The position numbers and the translations under genes were made by a program. This document shows, piece after piece, positions 8,225 through 15,639 of a stretch of 64,000 nucleotides of DNA. The stretch lies in the NCBI RefSeq assembly GCF_007971525.1, contig NZ_CP042437.1, positions 5,022,001-5,086,000 on the forward strand, read 5' to 3'. Below the pieces are notes generated by a model that did not search any database, was not told the origin of the DNA, and saw nothing but the letters and a program-made list of their open reading frames with translations. Numbering within the stretch: position 1 is the first letter of the stretch; every line of letters begins with the position of its first letter. The stretch comes from Mucilaginibacter ginsenosidivorax. GTDB lineage: Bacteria; Bacteroidota; Bacteroidia; Sphingobacteriales; Sphingobacteriaceae.

Positions 8225-8869
8225 ATGAAAAAAAAATTGACCTTGCTACTGCTGCTGGTTGTGAATTTTGCCTTTGCAAATCCCGATGGTAGCTGGACCC
8301 TTGATAAAAACGACGACGGTATTAAGGTTTATACCCGTAACGTCGCCACTTCGAAAGTTAAGGCTATCAAAGTGGAGTGCAGTTTAGATGCAACCCCATC
8401 GCAATTGGTGGCGGTTTTAATGGATATCAGTAATGGCGACGGCTGGGTTTACCATACTGCTTCCAGCTACGTTATCAAGCAGGTGTCGCCGTCCGAATTA
8501 TATTATTACTCGCTGGTAAATGTACCCTGGCCGGTACATAACCGCGATTTTATTGCCCACATAAAAGTTACGCAAGACCCGGTTACCAAAGTAATAACTG
8601 TAGATGCACCCTGTATTGCCGATATGGTGCCCCGCAAGCCCAATACCGTACGGATAGAAGAGTCAACAGGGAAATGGATTATTACACCAACCAGCGATGG
8701 TAAGGTGAAAATAGAGTATACTTTGCACGCCGATCCCGGAGGCAATATTCCTTCGTGGCTGGTTAATATGTTTGTAACGCAGGGCCCGATAGAAAGCTTT
8801 AAAAAGCTAAAGGTGCAATTACAAAAGCCAGCCTACAAAAATGCAAAGCTGGCTTATATAATTGATTAG
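8225..8869 (+). CDS. Exported START-domain (SRPBCC) lipid-binding-like protein, copy 2
   Basis: The 214-aa paralog of the preceding gene keeps the same signal peptide layout (cut after AFA), the same length and most motifs: GIKVYTRNV, DGWVYHTASS, VPWPVHNRDFIAHI and LHADPGGNIPSWLVNMF. Differences are spread over the chain, as expected for an old duplication. It has its own 328-bp upstream gap, with a possible -7 box TAGTTTTG at 8188-8195, so the two copies may be controlled separately. The ligand is unknown. Confidence 0.88.
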   Translation: MKKKLTLLLLLVVNFAFANPDGSWTLDKNDDGIKVYTRNVATSKVKAIKVECSLDATPSQLVAVLMDISNGDGWVYHTASSYVIKQVSPSELYYYSLVNVPWPVHNRDFIAHIKVTQDPVTKVITVDAPCIADMVPRKPNTVRIEESTGKWIITPTSDGKVKIEYTLHADPGGNIPSWLVNMFVTQGPIESFKKLKVQLQKPAYKNAKLAYIID

Positions 8870-8916
8870 CCTCCCAGCCCCCTGAAGGGGGAGTTTACGG
8901 ACAAAGGAGCAAAGAC

Positions 8917-8950
8917 TTTGAGACAAAGGATAAGAATCTTTTGTCTCAAA
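8917..8950 (+). terminator. Hairpin between convergent genes
   Basis: TTTGAGACAAA and TTTGTCTCAAA form an 11-bp perfect stem with a 12-nt loop in the 103-bp gap between the second START gene and the convergent barrel gene. A second, GC-rich hairpin (CCCCCTGAAGGGGG) precedes it near 8879. The pair may terminate transcription from both sides. It also resembles a dispersed repeat. Confidence 0.55.
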
Positions 8951-8972
8951 TCTCATATCTAACATCTCAAAT

Positions 8973-9758
8973 CTAATTTTTATGCACCCCGTACCCCAAA
9001 CCCAGCACAAGGGTTAAAAACACGCCGTTTGGTTTGCTGTCGGGGCCGGTTGTAAGTTTGTGACCATCTACTTTCCAGTCGCTGTTATTGGCGGCGATGT
9101 AGTAACCCGCACGTATACCTATAGGGATGGTACGGTCGACAGTTACACAATCCATTTGTTTTGATTTGAGGTGAATCACGTAATCAAAGCCACCGCCAAG
9201 TTCGATGCCAAAGGTATGCTGGTTAAGCGTTTTGCTTGACGAGCTTTGGGTAATCTCCTGCCCAAAATCGGTAGTGCTATTAATATTCCCATTATCTTTC
9301 ACTTTGAGAAACGAGTTTTGGAAATTAAGGCCCACAGTGGGGTAAAAACGATAAGCTGGGTTGGTAGACAGGTTATATCCCGCTCCAATCTGGATTTGCC
9401 CTCTGAAAATAGATACCTTTACATCGTTAGCCGTTGCCGACTCGGGCGCTGTACCACCAATACCCAGCGTTGTAATAAAGCGGTTGTTATACATCCTGGT
9501 CATGGATAGGTTAAACCAGGTGCTGTTATTGGCCAGCAGCGGAAATCCTTTTGGGGCTAAATAGGCATTTATATCGCGAACGTTGTTTTTGCGGTACTCG
9601 GCCTGCAGTTCAAGGCCGCCGGTCATGTCTTTATGCCAGCTGCTTTGCGTCCAGTTTTTTGTTTTTACGGTATCGGCGTTTTGTGCCTTCGCCAGGGTAG
9701 GGGCAACACAAATGGCAACTAACAGTAGTTTTACTGTTCTGGTAAATATCTTTTTCAT
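8973..9758 (-). CDS. Outer-membrane beta-barrel protein of unknown function
   Basis: The 261-aa product has a signal peptide (MKKIFTRTVKLLLVAICVAPTLAKA, cut before Q26). The mature chain is rich in alternating polar and apolar strands with Gly and aromatic residues, for example FITTLGIGGTA, RGQIQIGAGYNL, RAGYYIA and LVLGLGYGV. This is typical of small porin-like Bacteroidota barrels. No catalytic motif is visible. It is monocistronic and convergent with the START genes. Confidence 0.75.
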   Translation of the reverse strand: MKKIFTRTVKLLLVAICVAPTLAKAQNADTVKTKNWTQSSWHKDMTGGLELQAEYRKNNVRDINAYLAPKGFPLLANNSTWFNLSMTRMYNNRFITTLGIGGTAPESATANDVKVSIFRGQIQIGAGYNLSTNPAYRFYPTVGLNFQNSFLKVKDNGNINSTTDFGQEITQSSSSKTLNQHTFGIELGGGFDYVIHLKSKQMDCVTVDRTIPIGIRAGYYIAANNSDWKVDGHKLTTGPDSKPNGVFLTLVLGLGYGVHKN

Positions 9759-9905
9759 AGTTTCAGTATTTTCAATACAAACGTTGTTTTTAAATAAATA
9801 GTTCTTGCGGGGTAAAAAATTTAACCGGAATTTAAATTTGTTGAACTGTCGGATGTTTGTACTATTATACCTTTAGCCCTATCATATCTTCGAAAAAAAA
9901 TCTTA

Positions 9906-10508
9906 CTACTTGCTACTATCTTCAAATACCCTGATTGTTTTCAAATACCTGCTATCATAATACGGGCTGAAGGGTGTTTCGGTAACGCCCCTGGCTTTGC
10001 CCGAGGTGGAGTGGATAAATACCACAGGTTGGCCGGGTTTTACAATTAAAATACCCATATGGCCGGGCACACCGTCGGTGCTATCGGTACCGGTAAACAG
10101 CACAAGATCGCCCGTTTTGGCCTGGCTTAACGGAACCTGGTTGTGCATATGGTCAAAATCCATCGATCGGCGTGGTACCGCTATTTTAAAATGATTAAAC
10201 ACGTAAGTAATAAAACCCGAACAATCAAAACCCTGCGCCGGATCGGTAGAGGCATATAGGTAGGGGATTCCACGCAGGCTTTGGGCAAACGCAACCAGAC
10301 TATCTGCGTTTGTACCCGCTGTGTTTATCCTGGTAACAAATTCCGCGCTATCCGGTGCCGGCGGCGGCAAGGTATCACGGCGCAATAACGTTTGCCCGTT
10401 AATTACCACTGCCTCGTGGCTGCAACCCTGGCAGCTGCTAAGTGTCAATAAGATAACCAGATACAAAGGAATGGTATACATATACAGTATTACATGAGTG
10501 GAACGCAA
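9906..10508 (-). CDS. NlpC/P60 family lipoprotein, cell-wall peptidase
   Basis: The 200-aa predicted lipoprotein has lipobox LSSC with Cys26 as the acylated residue. The NlpC/P60 domain (about 75-200) shows the catalytic Cys in GFDCSGFITYVFNHF, the His in VPGHMGILI and a third polar residue in FIHSTSG. Such enzymes cut gamma-D-Glu to diamino-acid bonds in peptidoglycan stem peptides. M1 is kept because it supplies the basic n-region (R2) of the signal peptide. The gene stands alone. Confidence 0.92.
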   Translation of the reverse strand: MRSTHVILYMYTIPLYLVILLTLSSCQGCSHEAVVINGQTLLRRDTLPPPAPDSAEFVTRINTAGTNADSLVAFAQSLRGIPYLYASTDPAQGFDCSGFITYVFNHFKIAVPRRSMDFDHMHNQVPLSQAKTGDLVLFTGTDSTDGVPGHMGILIVKPGQPVVFIHSTSGKARGVTETPFSPYYDSRYLKTIRVFEDSSK

Positions 10509-10731
10509 TTGTTTTTATAGATAAATGGTTCGTGGCGGTAAATTGGTAACAAGGGCAAGGATGTTTAAGAATATTATTTAAAAGCGATGGTTTTGCTATA
10601 TGATGCCAGATAGGGCCTTTTTGATATATTAATAACGTTTACATATTACAAAAAATAAATATGCTGGTTTGTATTGATAAAGTATTTACATATATTAACT
10701 TTAACCAATAATAAACCAAACATCTTGTCGT

Positions 10732-11370
10732 ATGAAAACAATTAGAATACTGCTGTTGGCAGTACTGCTGCCTTTTGTTGCCAGCGCGCAAACAGAGCAC
10801 TCCCAAAAACACAAACACGTAGCCGGTTCGGTTAGAGAACATCAAAAAAATGACAGCCTTGTACGCGGCGTTTCGTACAGTGTTTTTGTGGCCTCTGTTG
10901 CCGATTTTGCCGACAGTACCAAAAAAACGCTTGCCAAAACTGCCTGGCAATTATGGAAGCATGAACAATGGGCCGAATTGGAGCAGTTTTTCAGCACAAA
11001 CAACCTTAATGGCGGCTGGCCCCCAAATCGCGGTGCGTTGTCGTTAAAAATGATTACGCTGCAGGCCGGCTTGCTGGTTGATCGCTATGGAGGTTATTAC
11101 GATGCCGATAGTGTTTTTCAGGACAAGGGCACCTTTGTATCATTTGTAAATGTGCCTTTTCCGCAACGTGCGTTGCCCGATAAAACCTTACAGTCACCTT
11201 ACAGAGTTTATAAAATTGTAAAACCAATTGCCGATGTTAAAAAAGGACAGATCATCCCATGGTTTAATAAGCCCGGTTTGGGCATCCAGTTTGAATTGCC
11301 TTATAATATTAACGATTTAAAAAAAGGCGGGTATATTGCCGAACAAAAAGATAAAGAACGCCCCAGATGA
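10732..11370 (+). CDS. Exported TNT-domain protein, predicted NAD+ glycohydrolase toxin
   Basis: The 212-aa protein has a clear Sec signal peptide (residues 1-19, ASA cut before Q20), a charged linker to about 90, and a TNT domain (about 93-206). The family is named after the tuberculosis necrotizing toxin of CpnT, an NAD+ glycohydrolase. Matching motifs in order are GGWPPNRGA (95-102), LVDRYGGYY (115-123), QRALP (145-149), YRVYKI, IIPWFNKPGLGIQFELP with Gln186 at the position of the key active-site Gln, and a KKGGYI ending. The next gene overlaps its stop by 4 bp, the classic layout of a toxin and its immunity protein. It has no WXG100, LXG, Rhs or T9SS carrier domain, so how it would reach a target cell is open. 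Confidence 0.85.
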   Translation: MKTIRILLLAVLLPFVASAQTEHSQKHKHVAGSVREHQKNDSLVRGVSYSVFVASVADFADSTKKTLAKTAWQLWKHEQWAELEQFFSTNNLNGGWPPNRGALSLKMITLQAGLLVDRYGGYYDADSVFQDKGTFVSFVNVPFPQRALPDKTLQSPYRVYKIVKPIADVKKGQIIPWFNKPGLGIQFELPYNINDLKKGGYIAEQKDKERPR

Positions 11371-11726
11371 TAACCAATTACAAAAAGGCAAAGTTGCTCA
11401 TATTTGATGGCCCCGAACACGACATACTGGACAGATCATTTGATTTGAGCCGGGAAACTGCCCTGGGTATAAGCATTAAACTGAGTGACTTTGCTAACAA
11501 TACGGTCGAAGACCTGCAAGGCATTATCAGTAGTCCAGATTTTGAATTTATGGTAAAAACCGGGGCTTTTGTTACCGATGGCGGCTTCCTGAATTTATAT
11601 AAGGGCAGCAATAACCTAAGGCTGTATTACCATAAAAAGGGTAATACCATAATTGTTTTTGCCTACGGCGAATTTCAACCCGGTCGTTATATGCTTTACC
11701 TGGAGGGTTTTTGGACAATAGCTTAG
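11367..11726 (+). CDS. Candidate immunity protein for the TNT-domain toxin
   Basis: The 119-aa acidic-to-neutral protein has no signal peptide and no membrane segment, so it is cytosolic. It starts within the toxin's stop codon (ATGA overlap), which implies coupled translation. I do not recognise the fold. Predicted strands include YKKAKLLIFDG, LRLYYHKKGNTIIVFAYGEF and YMLYLEGFW. The immunity role is inferred only from the overlap and from the need to neutralise any unexported NAD+ glycohydrolase. An accessory or folding role is the alternative. Confidence 0.6.
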   Translation: MITNYKKAKLLIFDGPEHDILDRSFDLSRETALGISIKLSDFANNTVEDLQGIISSPDFEFMVKTGAFVTDGGFLNLYKGSNNLRLYYHKKGNTIIVFAYGEFQPGRYMLYLEGFWTIA

Positions 11727-11848
11727 CTGTGCACATAAAAGCCGAGCCAAACAAAACATCATTCAGGAATCTCTGTAGGTTGACATAGACACCTTAATTG
11801 CCGCTAACCCAACAATCTTGATACTTGCGACCTAATACTATTTATAAA

Positions 11849-11890
11849 ATAGCCAACCTGTGTTTGCATAACAATTCACAGGTTGGCTAT
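11849..11890 (-). terminator. Terminator downstream of the PixA-family gene
   Basis: ATAGCCAACCTGTG and CACAGGTTGGCTAT form a perfect 14-bp stem with a 14-nt loop. Read on the minus strand, the stem is followed by TTTTATAAAT. This suits termination of the gene that ends at 11987, and it may also stop the toxin-immunity transcript from the other side. Confidence 0.75.
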
Positions 11891-11986
11891 CTGCGGTTTA
11901 ACCGCGCAAGGCTTGCAAAAGGGGGAGTAATTTGTAGCGGAAACCGCTAAAGTTGTTAACTATGCAGCCTTTTACGGTGCCTTGGT

Positions 11987-12538
11987 TTAAAACTGAATGG
12001 TAAGCGTTGGATCCCACCAAAAGTAGCCGAATAATACCGGCTCTGCCTGGTCCCTCGTGTGGCGGTAAAGTGCAAAACTGATACTATAGTTTTCTGTTCC
12101 GGTTTTAAGGATGGTTGCACTGTTGAACCAGTAACTCTGTAACGAAAATGTAATTGGGAATGTGGTTCTGTCGGTTGGCAGGATACCTGTCCTGTTAAAT
12201 ACGTTAAAGTCAACTGTGCTGAATACATCATCGCTGCCGTCGTATCTTGCAATTTTATAAATGGCTACAGCGGTGTCAAAATTGCCATTTTCAGATACTG
12301 CGTACCAGCGGATAACGTCGCCTGTAATGGCCTTTACGTTAAGGTCTGCCGTTCCTTCAGATTGTGGAGTAAATACATTTCCCCTGGTGGCTACCATGTA
12401 CATATAATTATGCGCCAGGCCGGTTGGGCTATCTGCATTAGTGCTTGGTGTAGGGTTATCGGCTATAATAGCTTCTGTGTCGATAACTATCTGGATGTAC
12501 ACGATTTCATTGGAATCGCTTGCTGGTGAAATTGCCAT
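11987..12538 (-). CDS. AidA/PixA family (inclusion-body protein) homolog
   Basis: The 183-aa soluble protein has no signal peptide. The family pattern is clear: IVIDTEAIIADNPTPS near the N-terminus, GLAHNYMYMVA, then GTADLNVKAITGDVIRWYAVS and a beta-rich C-terminus with YFWWDPTLTIQF. PixA forms methionine-rich cytoplasmic inclusions in Xenorhabdus, and AidA is linked to quorum sensing and virulence in Burkholderia and Ralstonia. The biochemical role is unknown. This copy is not Met-rich. A 340-bp non-coding leader lies upstream. Confidence 0.85.
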   Translation of the reverse strand: MAISPASDSNEIVYIQIVIDTEAIIADNPTPSTNADSPTGLAHNYMYMVATRGNVFTPQSEGTADLNVKAITGDVIRWYAVSENGNFDTAVAIYKIARYDGSDDVFSTVDFNVFNRTGILPTDRTTFPITFSLQSYWFNSATILKTGTENYSISFALYRHTRDQAEPVLFGYFWWDPTLTIQF

Positions 12539-12878
12539 AAGTAGTAAAATTTAAAAGTTAAATAATGGTCTCTACTCTTTAAAAGGATTTTCGAGTTAAC
12601 TCCTGCTCATGAGGCGTATGACCGAAGCTTCTTAACCGGTATCGTATGCCCTTATTGCGATACAAATATTGCGCTGAAACATAAATTAGGGAAGAGTAGA
12701 AATACCGAAAAAAATAAATAAGTATTTGTACGTAGAAATTAGGCTTTTGCGAAAAAAAAGTATATTATTATATTAATTATTAAAACAATATACTTAACTT
12801 AACCTTAGTTAATTTGACCAGCCTTTAAAGTCGTTAACTGTTAAGCTACGCATCGTAAACCTTGTAATTCAATTTATT
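12539..12878. other. Non-coding gap between divergent genes
   Basis: This 340-bp region separates the PixA-family gene from the lipoprotein gene. It holds 9-bp inverted copies TCTACTCTT (12571-12579) and AAGAGTAGA (12692-12700) about 110 bp apart, and a small GTATCG/CGATAC hairpin near 12640-12663. These could structure the pixA-like leader. The remainder is AT-rich promoter-like sequence. I see no gene. Confidence 0.5.
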
Positions 12879-13436
12879 ATGAAACAACAACCCTTTGGCA
12901 ATTTTACCAGATTGCTTTACCCTGCACTTATTTTTTGTGTATTTTTATTTGTAACAGCCTGCAAGCCACCGGCAGGTGGGGGCATTAAATTTGCTTCGTT
13001 AAAATATACTTCGGGCCAGGTTACCCACTGGCTCGACTCGGCCAAAACCAATAACTTTGTTTTTCAGTTTTATGCACCCGCCGCCGATAATGAAAAGCGA
13101 CCTTATCAGCTCATTTCGTACATCATTGATACGGCAGGAAATTATTTAAATGCTGCTAACCCCGATACATTATCATTGGCAAAAGATAGTTTGACTACGC
13201 TAAATGGTAAAGTCATATTGGGTAACTCCTATATTTCTAAAAAAACTATCCTCGATATGTTAAAAGATTCGGGTGGGAAGAAGCGGGATTTTGACTATCT
13301 CTTGCTTATCCCCAAAATACTATCTGCCAACCAGCATGTGGTATACCAGGTTCAAATCATAAAAGGAGAGGTTGTTTTAAAATGCGGCACCGGCGATGTA
13401 AATTCAAACCCTTCGCCGCCGGCCACCATGCAATAA
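12879..13436 (+). CDS. Hypothetical lipoprotein, first gene of a signalling operon
   Basis: The 185-aa product has a signal peptide ending in lipobox VTAC (Cys28). The mature part is a mixed chain (SGQVTHWLDSAKTNNFVFQFYAPAADN, LDMLKDSGGKKRDFDYLLLIPKIL) that I do not recognise. It lies 15 bp before the membrane-protein gene and in one operon with the kinase and response regulator. An envelope sensor or accessory role is therefore plausible but not shown. Confidence 0.75.
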   Translation: MKQQPFGNFTRLLYPALIFCVFLFVTACKPPAGGGIKFASLKYTSGQVTHWLDSAKTNNFVFQFYAPAADNEKRPYQLISYIIDTAGNYLNAANPDTLSLAKDSLTTLNGKVILGNSYISKKTILDMLKDSGGKKRDFDYLLLIPKILSANQHVVYQVQIIKGEVVLKCGTGDVNSNPSPPATMQ

Positions 13437-13451
13437 AAACACATAAAGGCT

Positions 13452-14117
13452 GTGCAAAATATTATTAAAAACGTTATAGATTGGTCGGAGGTTTGGGCAT
13501 TGCTCATACCTTTGACTTTTCTTTACATCCGCAAAAAACAACCGGCCTTTAATAAGCCTGTGGTAATATATGTTTGGATAGCACTGATACTAAATATAGC
13601 TATCGACCTTACCTGGAAATTCAGAATGAAGCTGCCTGTTCAATTTCAGTCGAATAATTATCTGTATAATATCCATTCCATAGTAAGGTTTTTGTTGTTT
13701 AGCTCCTATTTTATCCGGTTAAAGCAACCATTTCTTACCACCATAAAAAAGGTTATTCAACTTGTTTTTGCAGGGTTTGTAATTGTAAATTTTAGCATTT
13801 ATCAGCAGTTTTTTGACTACTGGCATTTTAGTAGCCTGTTGTTATCGGTTGAGGCTGCGCTGCTGTTGTTTTATTGTATTCAATATTATTTGTTCAGGAT
13901 AAACGACGATGAAGAAATAAGCAAAAAGCAGCCCGATTTATGGATTGTTACCGGCCTGGGGATTTATGTTGCGGTAAATTTTTTCATATTCCTGCTGTAT
14001 AACAAGCTCACGGTGCACCTGCAAAATTTTGCGGTAAGCTTATGGAATATCCATAATATCACCTTTATCATCTTCTGTGTTTTTATAGCCAAAGCCTTTT
14101 ATGAATCAGAATTATAA
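13452..14117 (+). CDS. Polytopic membrane protein, possible sensory partner of the kinase
   Basis: The 221-aa protein has about seven hydrophobic segments and a short basic loop after the first (RKKQPAFNKP). The start is GTG at 13452, preceded by AAAGG. Its 3' end overlaps the kinase gene by 17 bp. Family unrecognised. The arrangement suggests the kinase, which has no large sensing domain of its own, takes its input from this protein or from the lipoprotein. Confidence 0.75.
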   Translation: MQNIIKNVIDWSEVWALLIPLTFLYIRKKQPAFNKPVVIYVWIALILNIAIDLTWKFRMKLPVQFQSNNYLYNIHSIVRFLLFSSYFIRLKQPFLTTIKKVIQLVFAGFVIVNFSIYQQFFDYWHFSSLLLSVEAALLLFYCIQYYLFRINDDEEISKKQPDLWIVTGLGIYVAVNFFIFLLYNKLTVHLQNFAVSLWNIHNITFIIFCVFIAKAFYESEL

Positions 14118-14910
14118 AGAGATAAAGCTTTTTTTGTTTATGGGGATAGCAGTGATGCTTTTTCTGTTTGCGAGTGTTTTATTGATTTTTATATTTTTTC
14201 AGCGAAAGAAATTTCAGTACCAAAATAACATTCAAAATTTACGCGAAAATCAGCAAAACCAGTTAATTGAAGCAGCTGTGCGCAGCGAGGAAGCCGTACG
14301 GCACCGCATTGCCGAAGATTTACATGACGAGGTTGGCGCTATTTTATCCTCGTCAAAGCTGCATTTCCAGGGGATAAAAATTAACGTTTTTGACGAAAAA
14401 AACAGAGAGCTTTATGAAAAAGCTAAAGAGTTACTTGACGAAGCCATTAAACAGGTGAGGGATATTTCGCACAATCTTCACTCGGGGATATTGAAAGAAT
14501 TGGGCCTGAATACCGCAATCCAGCACTTTGCCGAAAAGGTAATCCATAACAGCAATATCATACAGGTTACAACGGCACTGGCCGACTCCTATACCGCCCC
14601 AACAACCGAAAATGATATCAGTGTTTACCGGATATTTCAGGAGCTTGTAAATAACATCATTAAATACGCCGACGCCAAAAAACTGCATATCAGTTCGGTT
14701 TATGAAAACAATGCATTAAGGTTAACTATTTTTCACGATGGTAACGGGCTAACCCAAAAGCAGTATGAAGAGTTACGTTTTAAAAAAAACGGACTTGGGT
14801 TAAAGAACATACAAAGCCGTATAATTTTGATAAAAGGTCAGCTTGAATTTTCGCAGGTGGCCGGGGGGTATAGCATCGACATATATGTAAAAGACAAGCT
14901 GAATTCCTGA
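14101..14910 (+). CDS. NarL-type sensor histidine kinase (HisKA_3)
   Basis: The 269-aa kinase has one membrane segment (about 9-33), a short coiled coil (about 36-65), and a HisKA_3 domain with RHRIAEDLHDEVGAILSS and phospho-acceptor His75. The HATPase domain shows ELVNNIIKYADA (N box) and KKNGLGLKNIQSRI (G box). It should phosphorylate the LuxR-type regulator encoded 59 bp downstream. It lacks a periplasmic sensor, unlike most kinases of this family. Confidence 0.95.
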   Translation: MNQNYKEIKLFLFMGIAVMLFLFASVLLIFIFFQRKKFQYQNNIQNLRENQQNQLIEAAVRSEEAVRHRIAEDLHDEVGAILSSSKLHFQGIKINVFDEKNRELYEKAKELLDEAIKQVRDISHNLHSGILKELGLNTAIQHFAEKVIHNSNIIQVTTALADSYTAPTTENDISVYRIFQELVNNIIKYADAKKLHISSVYENNALRLTIFHDGNGLTQKQYEELRFKKNGLGLKNIQSRIILIKGQLEFSQVAGGYSIDIYVKDKLNS

Positions 14911-14969
14911 ATCAATAATCAACATTGGCAAATATTTTTATCCGATACATCATTTAATGAGTACAAACT

Positions 14970-15623
14970 ATGAAGCCCAATAAAATAAAAATAGCGATAG
15001 CCGACGACTATACGATATTCAGAGACGGTTTAAAAGTTGGCCTGGCCCAGCACAATGATTTTGAAGTAATTATGGAAGCCGGCAATGGCCAGGAACTAAT
15101 GGAAGGGATGGAAAAAGATCTGCCGGATGTTATTATCATGGATTTAAAAATGCCGGTAATGGATGGTATAGAAGCCACCAAACTGGTGAAAAAAAGATTT
15201 GGATCGGTTAAAATTTTGGTGGTGACTATGTATGATGATGATAAATTCATTATACACCTGATGGAGATTGGCGCAAATGGGTATTTATTAAAAAATGCCG
15301 ACTCGGACGAGATTGGCAAGGCAATTTATGCGGTGCACGAAAATGGCTACTATTTTAACGACATAGTAAGCAAAGCCCTCCTGAAAAAATTAGTAATAAA
15401 GGGCAATCTGAAGCCATCGTTTAATCAAAATATTGAATTTACCGAACGTGAGCAGGAAGTTTTAAAACTGATTTGTGAAGAAAAAACAGCCACCGAAATG
15501 GGTAAGCAACTTTTCCTGAGCCCACGCTCGATAGAAGGGATCAGGATAAGGCTGATTGAAAAGGTGGGCGTTAGGAATACCGCCGGCCTGGTAATGTTTG
15601 CGGTAAAAAACGGGATAATATAG
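14970..15623 (+). CDS. NarL/LuxR-type response regulator
   Basis: The 217-aa regulator has a receiver domain (about 5-120) with D12/D13, phospho-acceptor D58 in VIIMDLKMP, and K109-like ending LLKNADSDE. The LuxR-type helix-turn-helix (about 150-212) reads FTEREQEVLKLICEEKTATEMG and LSPRSIEGIRIRLIEKVG. It is the last gene of the four-gene operon and the likely output of the kinase. Regulated genes are not identifiable from the window. Confidence 0.96.
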   Translation: MKPNKIKIAIADDYTIFRDGLKVGLAQHNDFEVIMEAGNGQELMEGMEKDLPDVIIMDLKMPVMDGIEATKLVKKRFGSVKILVVTMYDDDKFIIHLMEIGANGYLLKNADSDEIGKAIYAVHENGYYFNDIVSKALLKKLVIKGNLKPSFNQNIEFTEREQEVLKLICEEKTATEMGKQLFLSPRSIEGIRIRLIEKVGVRNTAGLVMFAVKNGII

Positions 15624-15639
15624 ATATGTTTTTCCTGAA

